Shown here: positions 25,720 to 33,159 of the stretch, in pieces
Numbering within the stretch: position 1 is the stretch's first letter
Layout: each line of letters starts with the position of its first letter
NCBI GenBank assembly: GCA_036382775.1
Contig: DASVHD010000021.1
Coordinates: forward strand, 62,001-126,000
Direction: 5' to 3'
From: a bacterium
GTDB lineage: Bacteria > Hydrothermota > Tepidihabitantia > SM23-42 > JAOAFX01
Length of the DNA: 64,000 nt
Notes under the pieces: generated by a model
The model's input: the letters and a program-made list of their open reading frames with translations, nothing else
What the model was told of the DNA's origin: nothing
Database searches by the model: none
Position numbers and translations under genes: made by a program

Positions 25720-26579
25720 TTCTTCCTCCCTTTAATAAAGTAGCCGATGTTCCCGATGATGATGAATGCGATCATGACCAGGTGGGCATAGGTCAGTGAG
25801 GGCAGGGATTCACTGGCCTTTCTCCTTGCCTTGATGTGCAGTTCGCTGGCGATCATTTCCTCGTATTCGGCCGCGCCTTTCATACCGACCATTAAGCCGG
25901 AGAATTGGCCGGTCTGTAGATAGGAATAGAACTCCGACCCGGATACTGCGGTCACGCCGGCGCCAACCTTTAGACCGAACCGGTTCTGGGCGTATTCGAT
26001 CCACCAGCGGGGGACATCACTGCTGCTCAGCGATACGAGTAGACCGACGTTCCGGTAGTTCTTGATGCGTTTCATCAGGGGCAGCGTATCGGTCTTGTTG
26101 CCGTAGTAGTCTGTTTTATAGACATTGGCAATGCTCTCGCCCATACCCAGGATCGGGACCAGAGGAGGCGGTTGCCAGCCGAGAAATACATAGTCCCGGC
26201 CGTACAGTATGCTGTCAGCATTGGTCTTGGCGTTTTTGTTGAATTCTTCAGTGATCTGGGTCAGAGCGCTCTGAGCCATACCCAGGGGCTGGACATAGAG
26301 GGAAAGGACCAATATCTTTATTCTCCGCGTGAAAGCGTGGCGCAGGATCGACAAAGCCATGGGTTGCAGCTCGGGCACATCGCGCGGGTCGTATTCAAAG
26401 TTGATGATCATTGCCTTGTTCGGCGGGATCGCTTCCACGGCATTAAAAAGTTTCTGTACCGGTTCCATAACCCGGACCCGAAGCGGTACATTAAAAAGCA
26501 TGGGCAGGATCACCACGATGGCCAGTATCAGGTAGATGATCCGGCGATCGATCTTAAGCATCCTTTCAACGAATTTCAT
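25716..26579 (-). CDS. Double-anchored alpha/beta domain protein (cassette copy 2, gene 3)
   Basis: 287 aa: N-terminal helix (about 13-33), soluble domain, C-terminal helix (about 263-282) and a basic end 'IKGRKK'. Related to the protein at 5461-6294; the best conserved parts are 'EYDPRDVPEL', 'GRDYVFLG' (aligned with 'GVDYINVG') and 'GLMVGMKGAAEYEEM'. It overlaps gene 2 upstream and gene 4 downstream by 4 nt each. This shows that the 247-bp gap in copy 1 is not the usual arrangement. Function unknown. Confidence 0.82.
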   Translation of the reverse strand: MKFVERMLKIDRRIIYLILAIVVILPMLFNVPLRVRVMEPVQKLFNAVEAIPPNKAMIINFEYDPRDVPELQPMALSILRHAFTRRIKILVLSLYVQPLGMAQSALTQITEEFNKNAKTNADSILYGRDYVFLGWQPPPLVPILGMGESIANVYKTDYYGNKTDTLPLMKRIKNYRNVGLLVSLSSSDVPRWWIEYAQNRFGLKVGAGVTAVSGSEFYSYLQTGQFSGLMVGMKGAAEYEEMIASELHIKARRKASESLPSLTYAHLVMIAFIIIGNIGYFIKGRKK

Positions 26580-27238
26580 TCGCCACCTCCGCCGAGCCAG
26601 TTACGTTCTATGCCCAGCAGGATCTTCAGCGCCGTTGCCAGCATGCCGAGGGCGACGCCCAGCAAGATCCCACGTTGAGCTGCCACGTTGGGGACATCCA
26701 TTATCCACTGCGCAAATGATGGCAGGCGGTGGGAGATCTGGTCACCAAAGGGAAGGATCCCGATCATGACCACGAAAGCTGAAAGAAGCAATAATGTCGC
26801 TTCCGGCGACCGTGCCCGAAACGCCCGGTAAGCGGCCGATGCCATGAGGAAGGCAAGAAGCGCGAACATCGTGGAACCGAGGGGGACTTCAACGTTCAGG
26901 TATATGCTCTGGATGTCAAAATGGAATGTGCTGATGTGAGTCGGAAGCGGGCCGGTACCGGCGACACCGCCGAAAAGACCGATTATTGAAGTAACGGCAA
27001 AGGTTAATAATAAGACCCATGAGTACTGCCAGTTTTCCCGGTGCCGTTTTATTTTATCGAAATGGACGCGGATGAGACTGCCCAGTCCGAGGACGAGCGC
27101 GAACGCGGCGACGATCTTCATGATGTCATTGCGGAAGAAATCATCGGTTTTTTGGACGGCGGGGTGGGGGATCAAAAAGGGTATGATGCCCATGATGCCT
27201 ACGATGAAAACCAGGATCAGCGGAAGCGTTCTCTTCAT
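26576..27238 (-). CDS. Multi-pass membrane protein (cassette copy 2, gene 2)
   Basis: 220 aa with about six hydrophobic segments, related to the protein at 4587-5213 ('MKRTLPLILVFIVG', 'SAAYRAFRARSPEATLLL', 'LLGIERNWLGGGGE'). AGGAGG lies 6 nt before the ATG. It starts 9 nt after gene 1. No known family is recognised. Confidence 0.82.
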   Translation of the reverse strand: MKRTLPLILVFIVGIMGIIPFLIPHPAVQKTDDFFRNDIMKIVAAFALVLGLGSLIRVHFDKIKRHRENWQYSWVLLLTFAVTSIIGLFGGVAGTGPLPTHISTFHFDIQSIYLNVEVPLGSTMFALLAFLMASAAYRAFRARSPEATLLLLSAFVVMIGILPFGDQISHRLPSFAQWIMDVPNVAAQRGILLGVALGMLATALKILLGIERNWLGGGGE

Positions 27239-27247
27239 TGGTTCCTC

Positions 27248-28333
27248 CTATTTAAAAAGATTAAGGACTGGGAACTTCGTCAAAAGCCCGATGATCGAAG
27301 CCGCGATCAAAGCGATGCCGATAATGAGTTTGGAGAAGTCTTCACCTTTGATGCCGCCCATAAGCAGGGGCTCCTTGGAAATATAAGCGGATGCCGCATA
27401 CAACTCCTCGCCGATCAGGGTGAAGTCGCATGCGGTGACAAAGAACGGCAGCTGTGATACCTGGTCCGTGCCCGCGATCTGGATTGCGCCGGTGGACGCG
27501 CCGGTCTCGGCCATGATCAGCGATTCAGCGCGGAACCAGCCGATCAGAAAATTGGTCGCGGGTTTTTCCCGCACCATGATGCCGTCAACCGCTGCCGCGT
27601 AGGCGAACTGGGAATCCGTGACGAAATAGACGCTGTCCGGGTCAAAAGCATCGGGCCGGCCGACCGAACTGTACGCTTCCTTGACTATCTCCCGCGCCAC
27701 GGTATAGACGATCGGGTCGGAATGAGGATTTATGAACCGAGTGTTATATTGGGCGCACTTCTTGGCGACTTCGCCGATGATGTTGAGAGAAGCGATGGTC
27801 GCGATGTCCTCGATGTAACCGATGCCCGTGGTATACAGGATGGGTTTGCCCATTTCGGTTGCCCTGCCCACCGCGTCGTCGATGGCTTGAAGCCCAGCGA
27901 TCTTCCGGATATAGAGCTCTTTGCCTTTGCGGGCGTGGTAGATGTAATACAGGATTATGAAACCGAAGATCGCCAGGGCGATGAAAATGTTCAGTTTATT
28001 GCGGTCGATCCACTGGGCACTGCTTTTTACCGGTGTGGATATTCCGGAAAACGCCCTGATCGTATCCTGAACCGCGGCCACTTTGTAATAGTATTGTTTG
28101 TTGTCCTCGGTCTCGTCCTGGATGAAATTCTTGCCGTTCCCGATGAAGTTTATTTTTTCAAAATCGACGCCGTTATCGCTGCGATAGATCTCGTAATTCG
28201 TCAGGACGGCGTCGTCGGGAGATAATTGCCATTCGATGTTTATTGTGCCGCCACCATCGTCAGGGGCGTCATACGCCTTCAGATCGGTGGGCGGAGCAAG
28301 GGCCACTGTGAATGCTAAAAAGATCAGGGTCAT
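27248..28333 (-). CDS. DUF6754-type membrane protein with fibronectin-III-like ectodomain (cassette copy 2, gene 1)
   Basis: 361 aa. Signal peptide (1-13), FN3-like domain (about 15-103, 'PPTDLKAYDAPDDGG'), transmembrane helix (about 115-133), DUF6754 domain and a C-terminal helix. Conserved blocks match copy 1: 'AVGRATEMGKPILY', 'DGIMVREKPATNF', 'AESLIMAETG', 'AIQIAGT', 'CDFTLIGEELYAASAY'. The start codon overlaps the TGA of the upstream DUF559 gene (ATGA), and its Shine-Dalgarno AAGGAGG is inside that gene's last codons. The two copies look roughly half identical by eye, so the duplication is old. Confidence 0.83.
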   Translation of the reverse strand: MTLIFLAFTVALAPPTDLKAYDAPDDGGGTINIEWQLSPDDAVLTNYEIYRSDNGVDFEKINFIGNGKNFIQDETEDNKQYYYKVAAVQDTIRAFSGISTPVKSSAQWIDRNKLNIFIALAIFGFIILYYIYHARKGKELYIRKIAGLQAIDDAVGRATEMGKPILYTTGIGYIEDIATIASLNIIGEVAKKCAQYNTRFINPHSDPIVYTVAREIVKEAYSSVGRPDAFDPDSVYFVTDSQFAYAAAVDGIMVREKPATNFLIGWFRAESLIMAETGASTGAIQIAGTDQVSQLPFFVTACDFTLIGEELYAASAYISKEPLLMGGIKGEDFSKLIIGIALIAASIIGLLTKFPVLNLFK

Positions 28334-28764
28334 ACAACCTCCTTATTTTTGTGTTTCTCTCTTGTTGTTTCCTCTCCTCTTTGAGGAGAGGGTAAGGGTG
28401 AGGAGTTCAAATCCTTATTTTTTATTTGATTCAGAATATCCTCCAAAACAGCATTCAGATTCAATAGAACATCCCTGTCAGAATATCGCAGGACAAGGAT
28501 ACCCTTATGTTTTAAATAAGCACTGCGTTTTGTGTCATAATAGAGTATTGTACTCTGCAAATGTTGACTGCCGTCAATTTCAATACATAAGTTGCGCTCA
28601 GGACAGAAGAAATCAAGTATGTAAGAACCTACAGGATGTTGCCTTCGGAATTTGGTATGGATAAGTTGTCTATTTCGAATCTTAGACCATAGTTTCTTTT
28701 CTGCGTCAGTCATGTTTTTTCGTAGCTGTTTAGCTCTTAAGGTTTTTATTTTTGTTTTTATCAA
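28330..28764 (-). CDS. DUF559 endonuclease-like protein whose C-terminus reads into a REP-like repeat
   Basis: 144 aa with a TTG start at 28764; an ATG at 28713 (MTDAEKKLW) would remove 17 residues. DUF559 (PF04480) is a Vsr-like PD-(D/E)XK fold. The core is seen as 'MTDAEKKLWSKIRNRQL', 'FRRQHPVGSYILDFFCP' and 'LCIEIDGSQH', with the Asp and ExD residues of the family. The last 25 residues ('SSPLPSPQRGEE...') are translated from the REP-like palindrome at 28371-28409. The Shine-Dalgarno-like GGTGAGG upstream of the TTG belongs to an oppositely oriented palindrome at 28771-28803. It lies between a MazG-like gene and cassette copy 2, overlapping the latter by 4 nt. Nicking or repair activity is possible but unproven. 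Confidence 0.82.
   Translation of the reverse strand: MIKTKIKTLRAKQLRKNMTDAEKKLWSKIRNRQLIHTKFRRQHPVGSYILDFFCPERNLCIEIDGSQHLQSTILYYDTKRSAYLKHKGILVLRYSDRDVLLNLNAVLEDILNQIKNKDLNSSPLPSPQRGEETTREKHKNKEVV
28371..28409 (+). repeat. REP-like palindrome, copy A
   Basis: Stem CCTCTCCTC / GAGGAGAGG with loop TTT, then tail GTAAGGGTGAGGAGTTCA. All 39 bp are identical to copy B at 29031-29069, in the same direction. It lies inside the 3' end of the DUF559 gene, with its tail pointing into the gene. Confidence 0.85.
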
Positions 28765-28770
28765 TGTAAA

Positions 28771-28803
28771 CCCTCACCTTTATCCTCTCCCTTGGAAAGG
28801 GAG
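28771..28803 (-). repeat. REP-like palindrome in inverted orientation upstream of the DUF559 gene
   Basis: Read on the minus strand: a 10-bp stem CCTCTCCCTT / AAGGGAGAGG with a 3-nt loop, then tail ATAAAGGTGAGGG, closely matching the tail of copy A. With copy A it brackets the DUF559 gene with both tails facing inward. It also forms the first unit of the 39-bp tandem array. Confidence 0.75.
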
Positions 28804-28942
28804 AGGGATGGAAAAGGAGTATCTCCTCCCTTGGAAAGGGAGAGGGATGGAAAAGGGGTATCTCCTCCCTTGGTAAGGGAGAGGAATGGAAAAGGGGTAT
28901 CTCCTCCCTTGGAAAGGGAGAGGGATGGAAAAGGGGTATCCA
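28787..28942. repeat. Tandem array, four 39-bp units
   Basis: Units begin at 28787, 28826, 28865 and 28904 and share CTCCCTTGGAAAGGGAG (a 7-bp hairpin) and GGATGGAAAAGGNGTA, with one or two changes each. Two decayed units seem to follow to about 29015. The 302-bp gap (28765-29066) between the DUF559 and MazG-like genes holds this array and copy B and no gene that I trust; open frames across it are repeat translations. Confidence 0.85.
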
Positions 28943-29030
28943 GGTCCTTTGGAAGGACGAGGGATATGAGCGGAGTGTATTCTTTTGTAGGGAAGAGGGG
29001 TGGAGAATAAGAATTTTTCTCCCGTATATC

Positions 29031-29069
29031 CCTCTCCTCTTTGAGGAGAGGGTAAGGGTGAGGAGTTCA
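29031..29069 (+). repeat. REP-like palindrome, copy B
   Basis: All 39 bp are identical to copy A (28371-28409). An extra C at 29030 extends the stem to 10 bp. The last three bases are the stop codon of the MazG-like gene on the minus strand. Confidence 0.85.
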
Positions 29070-29351
29070 TTCTCGGCATCCACACGGCTTTTCCCCGCAT
29101 TTCGGGCAGCCGCGCCCGTACTTTTTCATGGCGCGCTCCGCATCAATGCCCAGAATCGAGCCGACCGATAATAGCCAGGCCAGGGAATCGGCGAATTCTT
29201 CCTCTATTCTTTTCTTTTCGCCCTTACGGATCGCACGGGCGAGTTCGCCGATCTCTTCGATGAGCCAGTTAAAGGTTTTGGGTAAGCCGCGTTTGGAATC
29301 TCTCTTGAAATAGATCTGCTGGATCAAGGACTGGTGCCTTTTCAAATCCAT
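29067..29351 (-). CDS. MazG-like nucleotide pyrophosphohydrolase with Cys-rich tail
   Basis: 94 aa. The MazG-type metal site is seen as 'LIEEIGELARAIRKGE' (EExxE) and 'EEFADSLAWLLSV' (ExxD). Such enzymes hydrolyse nucleoside triphosphates to monophosphates and pyrophosphate, often to clear damaged nucleotides. The C-terminal 20 residues contain 'CPKCGEKPCGCRE', a possible zinc-binding knuckle. The ATG at 29351 lies 7 nt from a TATACT -10 box with no Shine-Dalgarno sequence, so the message is probably leaderless. It may also supply transcription for the DUF559 gene and cassette copy 2, since no other promoter is evident. Confidence 0.82.
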   Translation of the reverse strand: MDLKRHQSLIQQIYFKRDSKRGLPKTFNWLIEEIGELARAIRKGEKKRIEEEFADSLAWLLSVGSILGIDAERAMKKYGRGCPKCGEKPCGCRE

Positions 29352-29358
29352 TAAATAA

Positions 29359-29386
29359 AGTATATACTTAAATCTTTAATTTGCAA
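29359..29386 (-). promoter_or_regulatory. Leaderless promoter of the MazG-like gene
   Basis: On the minus strand TTGCAA (29386-29381), a 16-bp spacer and TATACT (29364-29359) lie 7 nt from the ATG. Confidence 0.65.
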
Positions 29387-29410
29387 GAGCAAGATGCAGC
29401 GGCAATAAGC

Positions 29411-29447
29411 AGCAAAAAAGGGAAGGGTTTTTAGGCCCTTCCCTTTT
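29411..29447 (-). terminator. Intrinsic terminator downstream of the 29465 lipoprotein gene
   Basis: AAAAGGGAAGGG (29416-29427), 8-nt loop, CCCTTCCCTTTT (29436-29447). On the minus strand the stem is followed by a run of T (TTTTTTGC). Confidence 0.8.
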
Positions 29448-29464
29448 GTTGACTCGAGGATCGG

Positions 29465-30661
29465 TTAGAAGTTGTACTCCCAGTCGTCATCCCAGTCTTC
29501 GCCGCCGATGCCGTTCCCGTTGCCGTCCAGGTAATAGTCCTTGTCGCTCTGTTTCAGGTCTTTGGACGCGAATGCGTCGGGCGCTCCGGAGGTCGCGCGC
29601 ATGTAGTAGTAATCGGCGTATGTCACGTCGTCAGCGTAGTTGGTCCATATCCTGAGATTACCCGGGACAAAGCCGTCATTGTCAAAGACCTTGATGGTGG
29701 TCAGGTCGATCAGGGTTTCATCCATTTTCTTTGAGAACGTGAAGCGCGCGCCGCCAGTTATGCCGGCGACGTCGACCGTAGGCGGGATCACCGTGTCCAC
29801 GCGGAAGTAACCGCCGGTATCGGGTTCGGTCGCTTCCGGCCCGTTATCGTTGCCGTCGAGCGGGAATATGTATTCGGGCGTGACCGATTTTGCCACGCGC
29901 TGCAAGTTGGCGCAGGTAATGGTGAACGTGTAGTTGGCGCCGTACGGAACGTCGCCGCTTGGCGTTACCACGACCGTTGTCGGCGTTATCGCGACGCGGG
30001 ACAGCGGATAGGTCGTTCCCGTCGATTGGTTCTCGAGGTTGTAATTGCTAAGGTCCCTGAGATCGAACGTATCCATCGGTATGCTGAACAGGATCGTTAT
30101 CGGCGGGGTCTGGTCAGCGGTCAGGTCCTGGTACGGGCTAAGGTCTGCGATCTTTGACTGAGCCGTGGAGATCAGGGTATCGGTATTGCCGGTCGTATAG
30201 AAAGTGGAGAGGTAGTCGTCATAGGGCGCGCCGTCGATATGGTTGTCGCCGTCAAAATCGAGCGGCGAACCATAGGTGTTCTCAAATCCGTTCAAACGGA
30301 TGCTGTAAGCCGAAGCGGTTGCCAGGTCGGCAACGTACACGAAGAGCTTTTTGATGTCGGGGTAGTACTCGGTCGAAGCTACGTCCACTGCGTCGTTCGC
30401 GGTCGTGTTGGTGATGGTGATGCCGCTCAGGGTCGTTTCATCCATATAATCGGAGAAAACGATCTCGATCCGGCCCTGGATCCCGGACTGATTGCTGTAA
30501 TCGTTGATCAGCGCGCCGTTCGCCGGTACAATGATCGCCACCGTCGGCAGGTTGCCGGCGCCGCCTTCGGGCACGTCCGGAATGATTTCCAGCGGATTAT
30601 CGCCTTTTTTGCAGGCGAACAACACCAGCAAACTCAGCGAAAGGATCAATAGTTTTTTCAT
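29465..30661 (-). CDS. Lipoprotein with tandem Ig-like (Big_5) domains
   Basis: 398 aa. Lipobox LFAC (Cys17). At least three Big_5-type Ig modules can be followed, each opening with a phrase such as 'IEIVFSDYMDETTLS', 'ITILFSIPMDTFDLRD' and 'ARFTFSKKMDETLID'. The C-terminus is Asp- and Gly-rich ('YYLDGNGNGIGGEDW'), possibly calcium-binding. It follows the barrel protein by 10 nt, so the two may form one outer-membrane unit. No enzymatic motif is seen. Confidence 0.82.
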   Translation of the reverse strand: MKKLLILSLSLLVLFACKKGDNPLEIIPDVPEGGAGNLPTVAIIVPANGALINDYSNQSGIQGRIEIVFSDYMDETTLSGITITNTTANDAVDVASTEYYPDIKKLFVYVADLATASAYSIRLNGFENTYGSPLDFDGDNHIDGAPYDDYLSTFYTTGNTDTLISTAQSKIADLSPYQDLTADQTPPITILFSIPMDTFDLRDLSNYNLENQSTGTTYPLSRVAITPTTVVVTPSGDVPYGANYTFTITCANLQRVAKSVTPEYIFPLDGNDNGPEATEPDTGGYFRVDTVIPPTVDVAGITGGARFTFSKKMDETLIDLTTIKVFDNDGFVPGNLRIWTNYADDVTYADYYYMRATSGAPDAFASKDLKQSDKDYYLDGNGNGIGGEDWDDDWEYNF

Positions 30662-30671
30662 TTCGTCCTCC

Positions 30672-32315
30672 TTAGAATTCCAGCGTGGCCGAGATCGACC
30701 AGTTCGTCATATCGGTCAGATCGTAAAAGCCCATGAAATCGATCTGGAGATTGTCGGTTACCTGCCAGCCCGCGCCATAGTAGTAGTCGGTCGAGGGCTC
30801 ATTGACCGTGTAGTCCTCATCTGTGCCCACCGGCTCCTGGCCCGGGTCGACGATCGTCTCGGTCACCGCGCCGGTACCGTCAACGATCCGGGTTCGCTCT
30901 GGTTCATACTGGATTAGGTTCTGGACGGCCGAATAATCACCCTTGTATACTTCATGGACCGCGCCGAGCCTGAACACGAACGGCTGGGTAATGTTGAATT
31001 CCAAGCCGACCGGGAAAGTCAGCGTCGTGCTGCTGCCCGTGGTTCTTGTCATCCAGGTCTCGCTGGACCAGGTCGTGCTGACATAGTCATCCGGATCCAC
31101 GGTGTTGCCGTCGTTGTCATTGTATACCTCAACGTCGACCGTTGTGTCCTTGACCGCTGAAGAATCGGTGCCGTTTGCGCTGGCGAAGAAAAAGCCGATG
31201 CCGAATCTCAGACGGTCGGTGATCTTGAACAGCTGCTTGGTGCCGAGCCGGAAACCCATGTAACTTGAACTGCCGCTGTGGAAGGACGTTGTCGTCAGAG
31301 TGTCCCACGTGAAGTCCGCGAAACTGTTCTCGCTGGTCATGTGATAGGATCCGACTGCGTCATCACTGATGCTGCCTTTTTCCATGAAAAATCCCAGGAA
31401 GAACCGGCCTTGCGCGTTTTCACTATAGTTGTAGAAATCCCTGAGTTCGAGATTTATCCCCATCCCCGATTCCGGTATATCAAGGGAATCTAGGACGTTC
31501 ACGGTCCGGAAAAATTGCGTATGGTCCGCGGGATCAGTATAGGTGGCGGAATCGCCGATGATCAGATCGTCCTGATTATATGAATTCATCTCGTAGCTGG
31601 CTAAAAGACCGAGCGACATTTTTTCCTTATCCATCCAGCCGCTGAAGATGATGCCGTTCAGACCACCGGTGGCGACATTGTCGCCAGCAAAAGCAGCATG
31701 GCTTTCAAATGTCAGAGAGCTTGTATTCAGGTCTTCTTCGGTGTAATCGTACGCGAAATTGTTCGCGGGGGTCGTGTACCGGCTTTCCCAGTTTTCATGA
31801 CGAAAACCCAGGCCAAGACGCAAGGTGTTCATTTTGGTCCCGACGCCGAGGTAAAAGTCATTGTCTTTGCCTAAATTATAAGCTGACCGGTGGGTGGTTT
31901 CGATGATCCGCTGGTCATAGACGCCGTTGTTGTCAATGTCGTTCCAGTCGATCTCGCTGACCTCTCCATCACCGTAAATGGAATTGCCGTAGATATCATC
32001 AAGCCCGGTGTCGAGCGCATCTTTTGTATTGCTTCGGTCATAGACCATGCCCGGATAGTACCTGCTGAAATTCGTCGAACCGCCCAGCAGGACATAGGGC
32101 ATACTGCCGTTGGAGAACTGGTTCTCGCTACCGATGACGAAATTCGACAGGCTGGTCCAGAGCCTGGACCCATTGATCTCGCATATCCTCGCCGGGTCAA
32201 AAAGAAGATCGTAGTCATCTTCCCACAACCCCGCGGTGGATTGATATCTGAATGATTCATCTATCAATCCAAAAGATAACGAAGCAATGAACGCGATTGC
32301 TAAGGCATATCTCAT
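30672..32315 (-). CDS. Outer-membrane beta-barrel protein
   Basis: 547 aa. Signal peptide (about 1-16). The body is rich in alternating aromatic and polar residues and ends in Phe ('NWSISATLEF'), as barrel proteins do. Two Asp-rich loops occur ('DWNDIDNNGVYDQ' near 125; 'YNDNDGNTVDPDD' near 395). No specific transporter family can be named. AAGGAGG lies 4-5 nt before the ATG. The promoter is far upstream, with a leader of about 135 nt. Confidence 0.78.
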   Translation of the reverse strand: MRYALAIAFIASLSFGLIDESFRYQSTAGLWEDDYDLLFDPARICEINGSRLWTSLSNFVIGSENQFSNGSMPYVLLGGSTNFSRYYPGMVYDRSNTKDALDTGLDDIYGNSIYGDGEVSEIDWNDIDNNGVYDQRIIETTHRSAYNLGKDNDFYLGVGTKMNTLRLGLGFRHENWESRYTTPANNFAYDYTEEDLNTSSLTFESHAAFAGDNVATGGLNGIIFSGWMDKEKMSLGLLASYEMNSYNQDDLIIGDSATYTDPADHTQFFRTVNVLDSLDIPESGMGINLELRDFYNYSENAQGRFFLGFFMEKGSISDDAVGSYHMTSENSFADFTWDTLTTTSFHSGSSSYMGFRLGTKQLFKITDRLRFGIGFFFASANGTDSSAVKDTTVDVEVYNDNDGNTVDPDDYVSTTWSSETWMTRTTGSSTTLTFPVGLEFNITQPFVFRLGAVHEVYKGDYSAVQNLIQYEPERTRIVDGTGAVTETIVDPGQEPVGTDEDYTVNEPSTDYYYGAGWQVTDNLQIDFMGFYDLTDMTNWSISATLEF

Positions 32316-32386
32316 TTTACCTCCTTGTTGGTTGGTTGGTTGTTATGCCTTGTTCCATCAACACATCTGTTTTGATTATGCAGAAA

Positions 32387-32397
32387 CCACCTCCTTT
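32387..32397 (-). promoter_or_regulatory. Orphan Shine-Dalgarno motif in the barrel gene leader
   Basis: Minus-strand AAAGGAGGTGG lies about 75 nt before the start codon, followed by TTTCTGCATAATC. The true ribosome site (AAGGAGG) is next to the ATG at 32315. Confidence 0.5.
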
Positions 32398-32455
32398 TTT
32401 ATTTTTCGCATGATTTTTCAGTTTTTTATATTAAACCATAAAAAGCATTAACACT

Positions 32456-32483
32456 ATTATATATATTATTCAAAAAAAGTCAA
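32456..32483 (-). promoter_or_regulatory. Promoter of the barrel/lipoprotein pair
   Basis: On the minus strand TTGACT (32483-32478), 16 bp, TATAAT (32461-32456). Transcription should start near 32449. Confidence 0.68.
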
Positions 32484-32545
32484 GGATCTTGTTGTTATAA
32501 AACCAGTATTGGCAAACCCTGATAACCTGAGACTATATGACAATC

Positions 32546-32574
32546 TTGAAATTGCTGGCCTAAACGGCTATAAT
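32546..32574 (+). promoter_or_regulatory. Leaderless promoter of plsC
   Basis: TTGAAA (32546-32551), 17 bp, TATAAT (32569-32574), then 6 nt to the ATG at 32581. An upstream in-frame start at 32509 would put the promoter inside the gene, so 32581 is preferred. Confidence 0.72.
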
Positions 32575-32580
32575 TACACC

Positions 32581-33159
32581 ATGAGACCGGTCTGGCTGAT
32601 ATCCTGGATACTGACATTCCCTTTGTTCAAGCTGTTGACCGGCGTTGAGATCGTCGGCCGCATACCCAAGAGAGGACCGCTGATCATCGCCAGTAATCAC
32701 AAGTCCTTTCTCGACCCTCCGCTGATCGGCTATTCGGCGTTCCGGGAAGTGTTTTTTCTTGCCAAGCCCGACCTTTTTGCACATTCCAGGTTTTTTGCCT
32801 GGCTCATAAGGACATTTAACGCGGTAAGAATCTCGGGCACAGAAGGCTTAAGGACCGCGGTCAGGCTCTTGAAACAGGGGAAGGCGGTCGTCATTTACCC
32901 TGAAGGCACCCGGCTTAAGACCGATGGTATGCTGCCTTTTAATCCAGGCATGAGCTACCTGGCGATAACCTATGATATACCGGTCGTACCCGTGTATATC
33001 ACGAACTCCAATAAAGGCGTGGGGTCATTGCTGTTCCGAATGACCACCCTGCGGATCAAATACGGCAGACCCATCCGGCCCTCGGGTTACAATAAGACCA
33101 AGGAGGATTTTGAAAGGTTTGCCTTGCGCTTGCGGGAGGAGGTCATGAACCTGCAATGA
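32581..33159 (+). CDS. plsC: 1-acyl-sn-glycerol-3-phosphate acyltransferase
   Basis: 192 aa from the ATG at 32581. It transfers the second acyl chain in phospholipid synthesis. The HX4D catalytic motif is His40-Asp45 ('ASNHKSFLD') and the phosphate-binding motif is 'VVIYPEGTR' with its usual EGT. One hydrophobic N-terminal segment anchors it to the inner membrane. The size fits the short PlsC type. Its stop overlaps the start of ispH (ATGA). A longer reading from 32509 would add 24 residues that run through the promoter. Confidence 0.88.
   Translation: MRPVWLISWILTFPLFKLLTGVEIVGRIPKRGPLIIASNHKSFLDPPLIGYSAFREVFFLAKPDLFAHSRFFAWLIRTFNAVRISGTEGLRTAVRLLKQGKAVVIYPEGTRLKTDGMLPFNPGMSYLAITYDIPVVPVYITNSNKGVGSLLFRMTTLRIKYGRPIRPSGYNKTKEDFERFALRLREEVMNLQ

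Noticed and set aside
28787-28942. Possible CRISPR array
   Set aside because: Units are contiguous, with no unique spacers, and no cas genes are near.
28792-29010. Open frame with repeated ERERDGKGVSPPL
   Set aside because: It is the translation of the 39-bp tandem array; both strands are open because the unit length is a multiple of three.
32509-32580. Upstream start for plsC
   Set aside because: The extra 24 codons run through a TTGAAA/TATAAT promoter 6 nt before the ATG at 32581, and plsC proteins do not need them.
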